DNA of 64,000 nt, from positions 1,117,001 to 1,181,000 of the forward strand of contig JAEVLN010000023.1 in assembly GCA_018350325.1 (NCBI GenBank), given 5' to 3'. Below the pieces are notes generated by a model. That model searched no databases. It was not told the DNA's origin and saw nothing but the letters and a program-made list of their open reading frames with translations. Of the stretch, positions 23,290 through 35,109 are shown in pieces (the first letter of the stretch is position 1; each line of letters begins with the position of its first letter). The translations under genes and the position numbers were made by a program. This stretch comes from Globodera rostochiensis. Its lineage: Eukaryota; Nematoda; Chromadorea; Rhabditida; Heteroderidae.

Positions 23290-23690
23290 TTTAGCTGGGT
23301 TCACCCGCCCTGGATTCAGTTGGGTTCAACTAAATCCAGAGGAGCCACATATATATAAGGAGGGGGTTGAGCTCGTTCGGAGCCCCCATACCCGAAACGG
23401 ACCGAGTTGGTCCCGTGGGCTGGGGACCTCCCGAGACACTGGGATCCAATGGTTTGGGCTGGGAAGCGGTCACAAACTCTTCGGCTTGAGCCACTTAACT
23501 TCCCGGGTGACAGGGGACTGCGCAGGCCTGCGCTTGGGGAGCTTCCTGCTCCAGGGTTGGGCGTGTGAACTCAGTTGATTCGCAGGGCCCTCCCGGACAC
23601 CGCCCTGGGTTCAAGCCGGGTGAGGGATGGTGTGCGCTGCCCTCGGTTAAGCGAACGGGCGGAGGGAGGGCATGCGCTGCCCTTGGTCAG
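23290..23690. other. GC-rich segment of unknown nature
   Basis: About 400 bases of markedly higher GC than the surroundings, with a TATATATAAGG near 23352. An open frame spans part of it, but it has no recognisable domain and a rare-residue mix typical of a random GC-rich frame. It is absent from the equivalent place in unit A. It could be a non-coding RNA gene, a foreign insertion or an old repeat. Confidence 0.35.
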
Positions 23691-23697
23691 GGGTGTC

Positions 23698-24331
23698 AAA
23701 TGTCCTTTTTAAAGATTTGTCCTTTATTTAGGCTAAACGTCTTTTTTTGTCCTTTATTTGAGTTTTCTGCTGGAGCTTTTTGAAGAATTTTTGTTTTTGA
23801 ATAATTTTAGACAGATTGCCAAATTTTTGAAGCATTTTTCGCATCTTTTTGAATTTTCGCTTGAAAAAATGTCCAGAATGTAACAGTATTTTGCACATTT
23901 TTATCAAAATTCTGTTTGTACTGATTTTTAGGATCGTATTTTTGGACCAAATCTGTTACCAAATTGAATCGAAAATCAAAAAAATTTGCCGGCGGCGCGG
24001 CACCGCCGGCCCTTCCCATTCCTAAAAACCTCAAAAAAAGGACCCCACCCCTACTAAAGCAGAATTCGCAAAAAAAAAAATTTGCATTTTTGAAAATCGT
24101 AAATCGGCAAAATTTTCTAAAATCCATAGGAGCAATTTCCAACTCCAAATGTTGAGAAAAACGTCGGTGTCGAGAAATATGGTTAAAAACCTCATTTCAT
24201 GCAAAAAATAAAAATTTACTGCATTTTTGAACATTTTGTAAAGTGTCCTTTTTTTGCCAGCAAAATGCCAGCAAAATCTTTTTTTTTGACCTTCACTGTC
24301 CTTTTTTGAAACATTTTTGTTGGCACCCCTG
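23698..24331. mobile_element. hAT-type MITE, TGTCCTTTATTT word family
   Basis: Ends CAGGGGTGTCAA / TTGGCACCCCTG are flanked by a perfect 8-bp duplication CCCTTGGT (23690-23697 and 24332-24339). TGTCCTT words lie near both ends, and the GCCGGCGGCGCGGCACCGCC core lies at about 23988-24012. The tails of this family are also seen at 14164, 19370-19450 and 38515-38830. Confidence 0.9.
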
Positions 24332-24494
24332 CCCTTGGTTAAGTGGTGGGGGACTGTTGGCGGGTGTACAAATTAACTTTTTATGCTTTTTTAAAATTCC
24401 ACAAAACTCCTAGGAACAGCATCTGCCCCTCAACTCAGGCATGCCGGCGCCCCGACTAGTTTAATATTTGCAAAATAAAAGAATCTTTCCTTAG

Positions 24495-25329
24495 GACTAA
24501 CCGTTCAAAATCGATGGGATTCCGCTGTATGTCATGGCGGCCTCACCCTCTCTGAGCCCGATCGATTGATTGCCCAACTTACCGGAGAGAAAGCGGGTAA
24601 AGATTATTCTGTTAAGAATTGATTAAAATGGTTAAAAAGAGCTCACAGAATTCTTTGAATTAACTTCTTTTCAGGGACTTGCTCTATCCGCGCCGAACAA
24701 CCAATTCCAAAAAAGGATTTAGGCATTTTCTACTATGAAGTGACCATCTCTCAGGAAGAATAGTAAGTTAAATATAAATAGTTAAGCGGTGAAATGCTTC
24801 AAAAGCATTTTTCTTTTAAAAAAATACATTTAGCTCTATTCAAATTGGACTTGCGACCAAACAAATGCCATTGAACAGATGGGTTGGATGGAGCGAAGGC
24901 ACTTACGCATACGAAAGCGATGGCTGGTTTTGGGGTCACGAAGTTGAGGGATGTTCCCTCTCGGGTGGACGTCCGTACATCGCTGGAAAACCCAAATTTG
25001 GCGTCGGTGACGTCATCGGATGCGGAGTCAATTTGACGTCTCGCCAAATTATTTACACAAAAAATGGACAGCGTTTGGGTGAGAAAGAATAAAAATTAAG
25101 GGCGTTTAACCATTTTTGGGTTGTTTCTTTAATTTAAAGATCTAATCGATGGCCATTTTTTTAGATTTAAATCTTTTTAATTTGTTTATTTTTTGCAGAA
25201 TCTGCCGGGTTATTTGTCGATTCTGCCGACGAATTGTTTCCATGCGTTTCGTTGTATCAACCTGGCACCAAAATTGAAGCGAATTTTGGCCCCAATTTCA
25301 AATTCAACATTGCCGCCGATGGCATTTAG
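24495..25329 (+). CDS. SPRY domain protein (RBP/SPRYSEC type), four exons
   Basis: Exons 24495-24596, 24675-24762, 24834-25078 and 25199-25329 have GT-AG sites and agreeing phases, giving a ~188-residue SPRY domain. Landmarks are [50 protein letters not shown] and [11 protein letters not shown], ending FGPNFK in the last exon before a TAG stop. The SPRY fold presents loops for protein binding, and in cyst nematodes this family includes secreted effectors that contact plant immune proteins. The exon 1 acceptor shows that a 5' exon should exist. None with a signal peptide was found in the 23.3-24.5 kb region, so secretion is unproven. Confidence 0.8.
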
Positions 25330-26116
25330 AAAGTGAAAAACGAGGGGATTTTGCTGTTGACCGGTTTCTTGGGTCGTTTATCGTTGTTTTTCTTCGTCGG
25401 ACAATGCATTTGCACTTTGGCAAATAAAAAGCCCAATTTCTTTAAAAATTATTGAAATTTTCAGAAAAAGCGGGCTTGACAGACTTGTTGAAAATTTTCA
25501 GTCCTTATCAAGAAAAAAAAAGTTTTTGGATCAATTTTCTTAACATAAACAGACAATTTTAAAAAAATCCGCACCGCCGACCCCCCCCCCCCCCTAATTT
25601 TAGTAAAATCGCATACTAACACAAAAATTTCGCGCTGTGTCGTTTCGCAAAATCCTAACGAACCTCAAGCCAGAGTGGCTTAGGCCTAAGCCTAACGAAC
25701 CCCTAAATCTCCAATTTTCCCCAGTTATTCTCTACAGCTTTGGAGTTACTTATGCGGCCAATTTGCTCCCCTCAAAAACGTTTTTGCAAATTGATAAAGA
25801 TAAAAATGTTTTGAAGAAATAGTGTGATAAAAAGAGAGAGTCAGACGTCGAGAGTCCATTTTTTTCATAAGAGGCAGCTCAAACAGCCAACCACGACTAT
25901 TGCGAGGGGGTTAAGCCAATTAATGAGTTTTTTGAATTTACAATTATTTCTTTCCAATAAAAGAGCCAACAAACATTTGCCTGTTGAATCTTTTTATTAC
26001 GTATTAATTTTAATTTCTTTAATTAATTGTTATTCATAATTAAGAATTCAATATATTTAATTTATTCATTGAACAAAAGTTCTATTAAAAATTGTTATTC
26101 AGTTTAAAGCCCATTT

Positions 26117-26165
26117 TTAATTTTGGATCATTCGTGCCCCGAGTTTTACCAAATGTTAATTTCCA
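26117..26165 (+). mobile_element. hAT transposase C-terminal scrap
   Basis: GATCATTCGTGCCCCGAG and the following bases match the 3' end of the transposase at 1067-1110 (read on its own strand) over about 42 bases. An equivalent scrap is at 21237-21285. It shows that hAT sequence was already present before the tandem duplication. Confidence 0.5.
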
Positions 26166-26512
26166 CAAACACTCGGGGTTCGGAATTGGTCGAAATGGAG
26201 TTCATATTCGGAATCTACGGGCCCGAGTAGCACTAGAAAAATGTTTTTCTCGACTTGAAAACTATTTGTTTTTTCAAAAAAAGGGGGGGGGTATAAACTT
26301 AACTATTACCCATTTTGCTAACAAATAAGCACAAAGCATCAATGAGCACCAAAAGGCAGCAAATTTGACATTTCTTTATTTAAGTCAAAACTGTTCTCAT
26401 CACAATTTTGGGTCAACATTTTGCTGGAAGCAAATTAAATATTCAAATTTATGATTAAAAAAAGGCAGAACCGCTAAATGTTGTTTCAGAATCTGTCCAA
26501 ATTGCACTTCAG

Positions 26513-27250
26513 GTCCGTATAAAGCCAAAGGGGTGGTTATGCTGACAATCGAAAAATTGTCTAAATTTGCGCGAGGGGATGTGAAGTGTTTCCGACTCGG
26601 CGAGGCCGTGCACATTAGGGGCCTTCCTTGGAAAATTTTGGCACTTTTACAAAGTACGCCCAATTCTGCAGAAAGATGGTTGGGATTATATCTCCAATGC
26701 AACGGAGAGAACACTGGTGAGCATAAAGGGCGGGCGGACGCAAATCCATTCTGAAAAAGGGAAGAAAAAGAGAATAAAGGCGAGCTTAAAAAAGTATCCT
26801 CTTCCAGCAGGGTGGGATCGGCTTAACAGGCATTGCCAGAATCTATGAGATTTTGATCAGACACTACTAAAATATGCTTTAAAATTCTTCTTAAAAGTTG
26901 ATATCAATTTTTATCATTTAATTATTAAGAACCTAGTTGGAGCTGTGCCGGTTCGGCAACATTTAGAATTGTTTCGCAAAAGGAGGGAAAAAAGGATTTC
27001 ATTCAGACGTTCAGCCGCCGCCACAGTTTTTTCTCGAAGACGAACAATTGGGGATTTCCTGAGTTTATGAACTTTGAGGTGCCGATGTGATCAAACTTTG
27101 GCTGGCCTTACAAAAAAGTTAAAAATTTAGGAATTGATGGACCCGGACAACGGCTGGTACGACGCGAAGAACGACACGGTGATTTTGGAAGTCGAAGTGA
27201 CTGCCGAAGAACCTACCGGAATCGATGATACGGATTTTGTATTTCTGTAA
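26513..27250 (+). CDS. MATH domain protein, partial 5' end
   Basis: Exons 26513-26716, 26930-27078 and 27131-27250 join in phase. Key segments are MLTIEKLSKFA, AVHIRGLPWKILAL, WSCAGSATFRIVSQKEG, TNNWGFPEFMNFE and ELMDPDNGWY, with a TAA stop at 27248. This is a MATH domain of the USP7-like type, a substrate-recognition module found in deubiquitinases and Cullin-3 adaptors. The first exon begins after an AG acceptor, so upstream exons are missing or not recognised. It sits 1.2 kb downstream of an SPRY gene on the same strand, and its tandem copy in unit A is dead. Confidence 0.75.
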
Positions 27251-27259
27251 AATTTCAAA

Positions 27260-28480
27260 AATTCATGTTGTTTTCGTTTTCGTAATTGAAAAAATAGTTT
27301 TCGTTTTCGTAATTGAAAAAATAGTTTTTGTTTTCGTTAGATCAAAATTTTACAAAAAAATTAAATCTTTCGTCTTGAAAATAGCCTTGGTCTAAAAATT
27401 GAAAAGTCATTATTTCATGTCCTTAAAAATGTGCATTTAGCTGGAAGTATAAATATTTGCAATTTTCACAACAAAATTGGGTGCGTTGATGTCCCAATTA
27501 CCCTCGTCGCCTGACTCTCTCTTTTTCAACCGCTATTTCTTCAAATGTTAAATTTGTCATAAAATTACAAATTTATGTCGAAAAATGAGTGAAAATTGAA
27601 AATACTTTCTAAATAAATTTAAGTCCAACCCTTTTCGGTCAGACACTTCCAAAATTTATCGATCCATTTTTGTGGACCCTCCAAATACATACCTTATTTG
27701 GACTACAAAGTCAATCAGCCCAGCAATTTTGAAAAAGTAATAACAATTATTCGATACCCTCTCTATCACCCCTAAGAAGCCCTACTGGTCCTTGTAAAGT
27801 TAAAAATTAAAGGTCCTTATTTTCAAGATTTGAAAAAAATCAAAACGACTTCCGTTCACTCAAATGACCTTACTTGCACGCTTACAACTAGAGACCGGAC
27901 AGCCAACCCATTAGTCATTATTTGGTTATAATTGGCCAAGGGCCGATGCACTTATTTCGGTTTAGCCGTTGCTGTCCGTTTCATAGATGTCCTGGCTTTT
28001 CTCCACGAAGAATTTGAGTGCAATTAAAAATTTTAGGAAAATTAATAAATATTTACAGAATTATTGCATGTCAATTCCCATAAATCAAATGACTATTTTT
28101 CTAGTAAAAAAGGGTAAAGAAGAATCCGCCTTCAAGCAAAAAAATAAGCAAAATTCTGCAGATGGTTTTTCTCGCCCGCTGCCGGCTGTGCCGATTGGCT
28201 CCGTCGAGGGATTTTTAACAAGAATTGGCAAACTTTGTTAAGAATATTGGTTCAAAAATTATAAACATCAAAACGTCCCTTTCCCCTATGGTTTTGTGAT
28301 TTCGCTCATGATTTCTCTGTCGCCGAACCTAAATTTTGCGTTGTTAGAATCAAATCCCGAAAAATAATATTTCTTTATTCAAGCAGATTTGCAAAAAATC
28401 AAATCAGACAAATCTTGAAAACGAATGATCGGCCGCCGTTAACCTTAGACAACAAAAAATCAAAATCGATCATTTTCCAA
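27260..28480. other. No gene seen
   Basis: Contains a short tandem repeat (TTTTCGTAATTGAAAAAATAG twice at about 27280-27325), an isolated hAT-type left end (TAGAGACCGGACAGCC at 27893) and a degraded GC-rich palindrome near 28185. It may include the 3' flank of the minus-strand SPRY gene. Confidence 0.45.
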
Positions 28481-28483
28481 TTT

Positions 28484-29267
28484 CTAAAACGCATCGGTAA
28501 TTTTGAACTTGAAGATTGGTCCAAAATTCGCTTCAACTTTATCGCCAGAGTAATACAACGTAACGCACGGAAACAATTCGGCGGCAGAATCGACTACCAA
28601 ATCGGTAGTTTCTGCAAAGCAAATAAATTAGTTGAGCAAAAAAATTTACAAATTTAGTGTATTTTTTTAAAATGAAATTGTCCATTAATTTTTATTCTTT
28701 TTTCTCACCCAAACGCTGCCCATTTTTTATGTAAATGATTTGGCGAGTTGCCAAATCCACGCCGCAGCCGATGACGTCGCCAACGCCAACCGAAGGCTTT
28801 CCAGTGATGCAAGGACGTCCATATCTGTGGGAACATCCCCCAACCGCGTGACCCCAAAAATTGCCATCGCCTTTGTATCCGTAAGTGCCTGTGCAACCTC
28901 CAGCCCAATCGTCCAGTAGCATTTGTTTTGTCGCAAGTCCAATGTGGACACGGCTAAATTAATTTTTTTTTAAAGGAAAACGCTTCTAAAGTATTTCGAA
29001 GCTCAATTATTTATTTATTTAACTTACTTTCCTTTCTCCAAGATAGTCACTTCGTAGTAGAAAATGCCGGATTTTGGAATTGCCAGTTCGGCGAGGACAG
29101 AGCGCCACTCTGAAACGAAGTACATTAATTTTTTAATCAAATCACTTTAATAGAATAATATTTACTCGAATTCTCCCCATTATGTTGAACAATCAATCGA
29201 TCGGGCCCAATGAACGCGAGTTGGTCGTGACATGCAGCGGAATTCCATCGATTTTGAGGGGTTAGTC
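28484..29267 (-). CDS. SPRY domain protein, four exons (downstream of BTB-BACK copy 2)
   Basis: Exons (transcription order) 29267-29166, 29109-29028, 28953-28709 and 28611-28484 join in phase with GT-AG introns. They give about 185 residues: [74 protein letters not shown] and a final TAG. Exon lengths match those of the gene at 24495-25329 (102, 82 vs 88, 245 and 128 vs 131 bases). Its position downstream of BTB-BACK copy 2 repeats the arrangement at 6.9-10.1 kb. The exon 1 acceptor implies an upstream exon. A fragment like the end of the BTB gene lies just before it (29330-29410). Confidence 0.8.
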
Positions 29268-29329
29268 CTAAGAAATATTATTTTAGCAAATTTCTGATTT
29301 TTCTATATGCAATAAATACTGAGTATAGC

Positions 29330-29450
29330 ACTTTGATAGGTAAACGGCAGGGTGACCGCCTGTAACAGCACGCCTATTAGTTGGGAATTGCAGCTGGTAC
29401 TGCTCGGGCAGACCGGCGTTTCTCGGTGGCGCCTATCGGCACCACCGACC
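29330..29450 (-). pseudogene. Fragment of BTB-BACK last exon plus palindrome core
   Basis: The minus strand reads like the end of the BTB gene at 9285-9400 (text CCAACTAATAGGCGTG and beyond). It is interrupted at 29422-29448 by the TCGGTGGCGCCTATCGGC palindrome of the MITE core family. Confidence 0.6.
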
Positions 29451-30013
29451 CCCAAGAGTTAAGTGAATTTACAAAATTCTCCTTTTTGAAAAATTTCTTA
29501 ACAAAAATGAAGTAAAAACGTGGAAATGCACTCCTAAAAAACGAGCATTTTTTTGGAAATTTTTTTTCTAAAATGCAATAAAAACAAAAAAATCCCTAAG
29601 AATCGACTTCCCCCTACCCACTGTCGAAATTTTTTACTAGGCACGTACCTTGAGTAGAGAACTTTGATAGGCAAAAAGCTGTCTCTTAACTTTTCATACC
29701 GGCGAGATACAAATTCTCGAAGCCGCCGATTACGTCAAAATCCCCCAAAACCGGATAACTATCGTTAAGGTTTAGACGGGGCATGAAAGTTTTCTTTCAA
29801 TTGATTTTCTGTTACAAAATCATTCAAAATTGTCTTTACATGCACTTTGAATCTTTTTAACGACATTCTTATTTTATTTACTTTTTGAAGATGGGGGGGG
29901 GATTTAATTCGTGTTTCGGGTTCGACATGTGCAAAACCCGAGCTCGAATTCGTGTACCACGCACATTTTCACCCTAGAAGACATCGTATTGTTGAATTTT
30001 AACTGAAAAGAAC

Positions 30014-30798
30014 TAGAGACCGGACCAAATACAAATATTTGGAAAAATATTTGGAATGTACAAATAGTAAACCAAATATTTGGACAAATATTTGTTTGGT
30101 CAAATTTTTGAAAACCCAAATAGTACCCAAATACCAAATACCAAATAGTCATTGAAAATTTTTAAAAAGTATCAAAAAATTACGATATTTTTTAAATTTT
30201 GGTCACAAATCTCTCGACAAATTGAGTCAAAAATTTCAAAATTTTTTCGGCGGCGCCTATCGGCACCGCCGACGCCCCACCTCCAAGCCTAAGCAAGTAG
30301 TTGAAAAAAGTGCGCGAAAAAAACACGAAAATCGGATACTATTTTTCTCAAAAAGTGCGTATTTTACATTTGATACTTTTGAAGAACATATTGAAGAAAA
30401 TTAGTCCAAAATTTTCAACTTTTTTCTCAAGTTTCGGAAACCGGAATTCCGCCCAAAAATGTCCGAAATCGGAATTCCAACCAGCTTGTATTTTTGTTAA
30501 AGGCTGAAAATCAGTTTGCTGATGAAATAGGCGATGTTTAGATCCCAAAATTCAATTGAAAAAATTCCGGGAACTTTTTAGCCATTCTGTAGTTGCTAGG
30601 AAAAATCAGCATTATTTGGTATTTGTACAAATATTTGGGTTGGAGTTGACCAAATAGTACCAAATACAAATAATGACCAAATATTTGGTCAAAATATTTG
30701 TTTGGGTCAAATTTTCGGAAAACCAAATATTACCAAATACCAAATAATGGCCAAATATTTGGACCAAATATTTGTTTGGTCTCGTTTTCCGGTCTCTA
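30014..30798. mobile_element. hAT-type MITE, CCAAATATTTGG word family
   Basis: Ends TAGAGACCGG / CCGGTCTCTA are flanked by a perfect 8-bp duplication AAAAGAAC (30006-30013 and 30799-30806). The outer ~130 and ~180 bp are arrays of CAAATATTTGG in varied spacing. The centre (about 30190-30290) carries the common core with the palindrome at 30247-30271. It separates BTB-BACK copy 2 from the SPRY gene. Confidence 0.9.
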
Positions 30799-30890
30799 AA
30801 AAGAACTCAGATTGGATTTTCTTCTCATCGTATGCACGATGCTCGTAAATACGATGAGCTGCCGTGAAAACAATGAATTGAAACAGTTTT

Positions 30891-32368
30891 TTACACGATA
30901 TGATGTCTTATCGGAGATACGACGGAAATTGAAATAGGCCCCTGGAGTATTGCATATAGAAAACTCAGAAATTTGCAACCGCTTTTAAGATTTTTTTTCA
31001 TAACCAAATCTCGAAAGCTTAAAGAATCTGTTTTTTTAGAAAAAGAATGGCACAAAAGTTGTAAAATATGCGCATGCCCTCTATTTAGCCTACCCGATTT
31101 GTTCCAGGCACGTCCATTAGTTGGGAAATGGAGCTTGTAAGGCTCGGGTAGAGCGCGGTCCGGACGAGAATAGTGCAAGTACAGCACAATGTTGAGCTTC
31201 TCGGCATCAGTCAACACTCCGGACAGAACTGTCAAGACCGTATTTTAATCCAAAAGAAATAAAAAGATCCCTAAAAAGGTTCCAACCAATATTGTCACGA
31301 AAGTCATCTTGTGAAATGAGGGGAAAACGAATTTTGAAAAGTGCCGGGCCGAGCATTGCGCGTCGGTTCGCAGCCGAAGGCTCTTTCCCATTTTGACGGC
31401 ATTTTTCGTCCGCCCAGCGAAGTGCCTAATTTTAAAGAAAATAAAAAAAGTTAAAACATTTAATTTGTTTTATTATTTTTTTACGGCATTCCAAATTGCA
31501 ATTTCTTCGCTGATCATCAACTCGTCACGGTCCAGAATATCACACAATAATTTCTGATCAATTTGCAAAAACGCTTCTGTTAAGATCAAAGTGTAAGCAT
31601 TCTGGTCGATGTAATCCAAGCAACGGCGAGCAAAGTCCCGAAATAATAAAATAATTAATTATGGTTGTTTAAAAAATTTACAATTTATTTATGATTAAAA
31701 TCAGTTACAATTGTCCCCCCACCCCTTCAAGAATGCGAGTCTCGTCAAACGCGAAGAAAATATTGCTCAGCTTCGATATGGGAAAGTTCAGGCACAAATT
31801 GACAAGTTCAGGAAGATCATATTTTTTAGCTTAAATTAAAAATTATTTAAACTAAAAAATGTAAAAAAATTAAAATTTTATGACCCGCGTAAAGCACAGA
31901 AATTGCATTGTCTCCGTTCAGCCCGCTCACATCGTCCGCATAAATAAAGCTGAGCATCGCCTTGAACGCCCCCACCTCCACGTCCGGCACCTCCACGGGT
32001 TTAATCTTTTTCGAAGGGTCTAAAAATTCATTTTCAAAATTTTTTAAATTATTTTTTCAGCTACCGGCATTTCGGGCATCAAAAGGAAACATTGCATCAA
32101 AAACGTCGGAGGCCGCTATCAGAATCGCTTTATGTGCTGGCAGAAGCTTAAAAAAGTGAAATATAATTAATAAAAGTAAATTTAAAGTTTAATTGAAATA
32201 TCATTAATTTAAATAATTGAAATATCATTAATTAAAGTAAATGTTTCACTATTTTTCAAAACTCGCCTCCTTTTCGTCTCCTCCCCCCACCAAAAAGTGA
32301 ACATCCGCCCCATTGCCCGTGTCCAGCAAATATTTAATACGGCCGACCACAGAATTTGGTTTTGGCAT
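30891..32368 (-). CDS. BTB-BACK domain protein, copy 2
   Basis: Inverted duplicate of the gene at 6927-9399, with the same exon plan. The first three exons are 32368-32267, 32146-32065 and 32019-31885, and BACK exons run to about 31330. Motifs are ADVHFLVGGGDEKE, PAHKAILIAASDVFDAMF, FARRCLDYIDQNAYTLI and SGVLTDAEKLNIVLYLHY. Frames stay open through all recognisable exons, with the last exon starting near 31225. The GC donor of intron 1 and the TTTCGG acceptor are shared with copy 1. Divergence (for example SSLGRMKH against SVVGRIKY) shows an old duplication. Cullin-3 adaptor activity is inferred from the family. Confidence 0.68.
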
Positions 32369-32669
32369 TTCACGAAATTATATTTTTAAAAGCGTCTGGA
32401 AAAAAATAATGAAAATAATCTTTTGCCCGCAGAAATGCAATAAAAATTGAAAATTTCCAAAAGCAAGCTCTAAAGATTAATTTTCTTGACTAATAATTAG
32501 GGCTAGCATTTTATGCACATGCATATTTTGGCATTTTGCAAAAAATTAGTGATCTTAGCAAGAAAAATTTTTCATTTTTCTTAAGAAATTTTTTGAAAAA
32601 AGCGCAAAATAATCACAAAAGTTCAAAAAAGGCGCCAAAAGACTTGAAAATTTGGAAATATCTCATCAG

Positions 32670-33044
32670 TAGGGCCGCGATTTATATGGATAAAAAATCT
32701 CGAAATATGGCCATAAAATATGGATGAAAAATTGCATAATATGGATCAAATATGGACATAAATTGCAAAATATGGATAAAAAAATTTAAATATGGCAGAA
32801 TTTTTAGTCGCAAAAAAGTCAATTTTTAGGGGTGCATTTTTTGAAAAAGTCGATCCTTAGGTGTCTATTTTTCGTTTTTATTGCATTTTGTTAAGGAATT
32901 TTTGAAAAAATGGCGAAATATGGAAAACATAGATTATAAAATGGGCTCTAGAAGCTCCAACCAAAGTTAAAAACACAATTTATGGCATTTATACGCTGTT
33001 CCGAGTGCGCAAAAAAAATATGGTCCATATAAATCGCGGCTTTA
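32670..33044. mobile_element. hAT-type MITE, ATATGGATAAAA word family
   Basis: Ends TAGGGCCGCGATTTATATGG / CCATATAAATCGCGGC plus TTTA are flanked by a perfect 8-bp duplication CTCATCAG (32662-32669 and 33045-33052). The 375-bp body is mainly AAATATGGA/ATATGG words with TGCATTTTTT tracts. A related left end lies at 32499 (TAGGGCTAGCATTTTATGC). Confidence 0.9.
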
Positions 33045-33389
33045 CTCATCAGCAATTTTAAATGAATTTGAAGAATTTTGGGGAAATTTTATATTGAATT
33101 TGGAAAAATTTATGTATATATTTTTTCATTTTGGTGCATATTTTATGCGCATATTTCAAGATTTAATAATAAAAATCGGATTTTTCCCCCAAGAAAGAGA
33201 AGGATTTTAACTGAAAGTCGAATTTGTTCTAACTGCGAAAGACGTAAGTTATGTTGGAATACGCCGTAAAGAACATGGTCTCAGGTACATATTTGAATAA
33301 AAAAGTTAGCAAAAAGAAAACGGGCGACGACCAAAGAGAATGAATAAAAATGAACAAAAGAAGGGAAAGAGTTAGGTATTTGTGTGTGT

Positions 33390-34125
33390 TATGCACGTAT
33401 TTGCGCGTTGTCTACCTAATCAATAAATCGATTGATGATGAGAGAAGGAAAGGAAATGGGAGGTCAGAGAAGCAAAATAGCAGTGATCAGATTTATCATT
33501 TGACATCATCTAATCTATGATTGATTTCAACATTATGATTTTTTGGAAAAATTTTTATCCGAATCTAACCTCCTTTCCAACAATCCTAACCCCGGACCCG
33601 AATTGAAATATTTTTTGGTAAATATTAAGGAAAAACCGACTTTTTTTAAGTAACACCAGAAATAGAAATAGAAAAAACGGTAGAGGACAGTATGGCCAAT
33701 TGAGTCTTGAGACATAAAATGGACTATAGTGTATGAGTAAGTGGATTATATTAGCCAAAAACACTTTATTCTTCATACTTCTAGAAATTTGAACAAAATT
33801 ATATCAAAAATTAGGCACATTTTCACAAATCGAAATATGGCACGGGCTCCAAAGCAAAAGCCATTTAAATATGGTACTTAAACCGCTCTTTCCCTGCGAG
33901 GCATATGCAACCATTTGTCCAAAGCTTGGGCAGAAGAGGCGCCGGTCCGAAAATTATTGTTCCCCGAACTTTCAACCCCGAGGAACCCCCGATCCCCGAC
34001 TTTTCCATCCCCGAACATCGGGGGTGGATGCTTGGACGTGATCGAAAAAAAAAATCCGTGACCGTGATCCGTGATCACAGACCCTCATAAACGCCGTGAT
34101 TTGGCGTGATCCGTGTTTTTGAAAA
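33390..34125. repeat. BTB promoter copy, F-box scrap and CCCCGA / CGTGATC word pieces
   Basis: 33390-33480 is the inverted copy of 6650-6730, the flank upstream of BTB copy 1. 33740-33870 repeats 5560-5700. At 33878-33945 the minus strand encodes ALDKWLHMPRRE, a scrap of the F-box-like family. 33960-34025 is a CCCCGA-word piece and 34036-34115 a CGTGATCCGTGATC-word piece, both without clear ends. Confidence 0.5.
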
Positions 34126-34334
34126 AAATAATTAAATAGAGAAAACCAAACTTTTTTTTTGAAATTATCTCTTTTTCTCCGGTGTTTTCTCCTAGTTTAT
34201 AAGGATTGGCAAATTTTTGAAGTTTTGACTCAATTTGTTAACGATTTGGAACCAAAATTGGTAAAAAGGTAAGAAGTTTTAGAAATTGGTTGCTCGGATA
34301 TAGATACCCTCACCGAAAATCATAAGAATGATTT

Positions 34335-35105
34335 ACATTGACGGGGTTCGAACCCCAACCAAAATATGTTTCGGTCAGCAGCACTTACCACTAGTGTTCG
34401 GCACGGTACGGTATTACCGCGGTATTTTTCGGTATTTCGGTATTTCGAAAATTGATATCTTTGAACGTTTTTTGCCGAGCTCGACCAGGGTGGAGTGGTG
34501 GTGAGTGGTGGATGCTGTTGGGTAGTCATGTGAAGGTTCGGATCCGCAGCGTGGAAACATTTTTTCCTATTTTCTGTAAGCATCTATTGTGAGGAAAACA
34601 ATTTCCAAAAATTAAAAAAAAATTTCTGGTTTAAAATTGGAATTTTATTTTTCTGCTCAGCAAAAGTGGGTGAATTTGTAAAAAATGCAGAACTCCCATG
34701 GTCCCTCTCCCGATTTTTGAGGAAAAAACCATAGGGGGGATCTTTTGGTTTACAAAAATTAATAGCTGAGAAATAGTCGAAAAAGTGCTTTGGGATTTCC
34801 AAACCAAAGAGGGGGGGGGGGGAGCATTTGGGGTTTTCATCAAAAAATGTTTGTTCTTTTCAAATTTACTTGAATGAACCCAGCAACAGCTGAGATGCTT
34901 ATTTTTCTCAACAAAACATTGCCTACAATCCATTATAAGTATTGGTTAAAAGTTTTGTTCATTTTAAATTGAAATTCAAAATTTTCAAAAAAAATACCGA
35001 ATACCGGTCGGTATACCGAGTTTTTTTGGTCGGTATTTCGGTTTCGGTATTTTTTCGGTATTTTACCGAAATACCGGTACCGAATACCGACCAAAGAAAT
35101 TTTGG
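34335..35105. mobile_element. Truncated hAT-type element, CGGTATTTCGGTA word family
   Basis: A left-type end TAGTGTTCGGCACGG starts at 34393 and is followed by CGGTATTTCGG words to 34450. A second array, ATACCGGTCGGTATACC, lies at 34996-35090. No matching right end or duplication is seen. 34335-34392 (minus) and 34495-34560 are tRNA-like pieces with B boxes GGGTTCGAACCCC-type and GGTTCGGATCC. Confidence 0.55.
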
Positions 35106-35109
35106 GATT

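Larger units (their letters stand above)
23840..27700 (+). repeat. Tandem segmental duplication, unit B (readable)
   Basis: Second copy of 18960-22900. Its SPRY and MATH genes keep open frames with matching splice sites. The units differ at many positions, so the duplication is not recent. Confidence 0.8.

Noticed and set aside
23249..23783. Plus-strand protein gene in the GC-rich island
   Set aside because: No domain, no splice logic and composition typical of a random GC-rich frame.
24495..25329. Confirmed secreted SPRYSEC effector
   Set aside because: The SPRY domain is intact but no signal-peptide exon was found, so secretion is not claimed.
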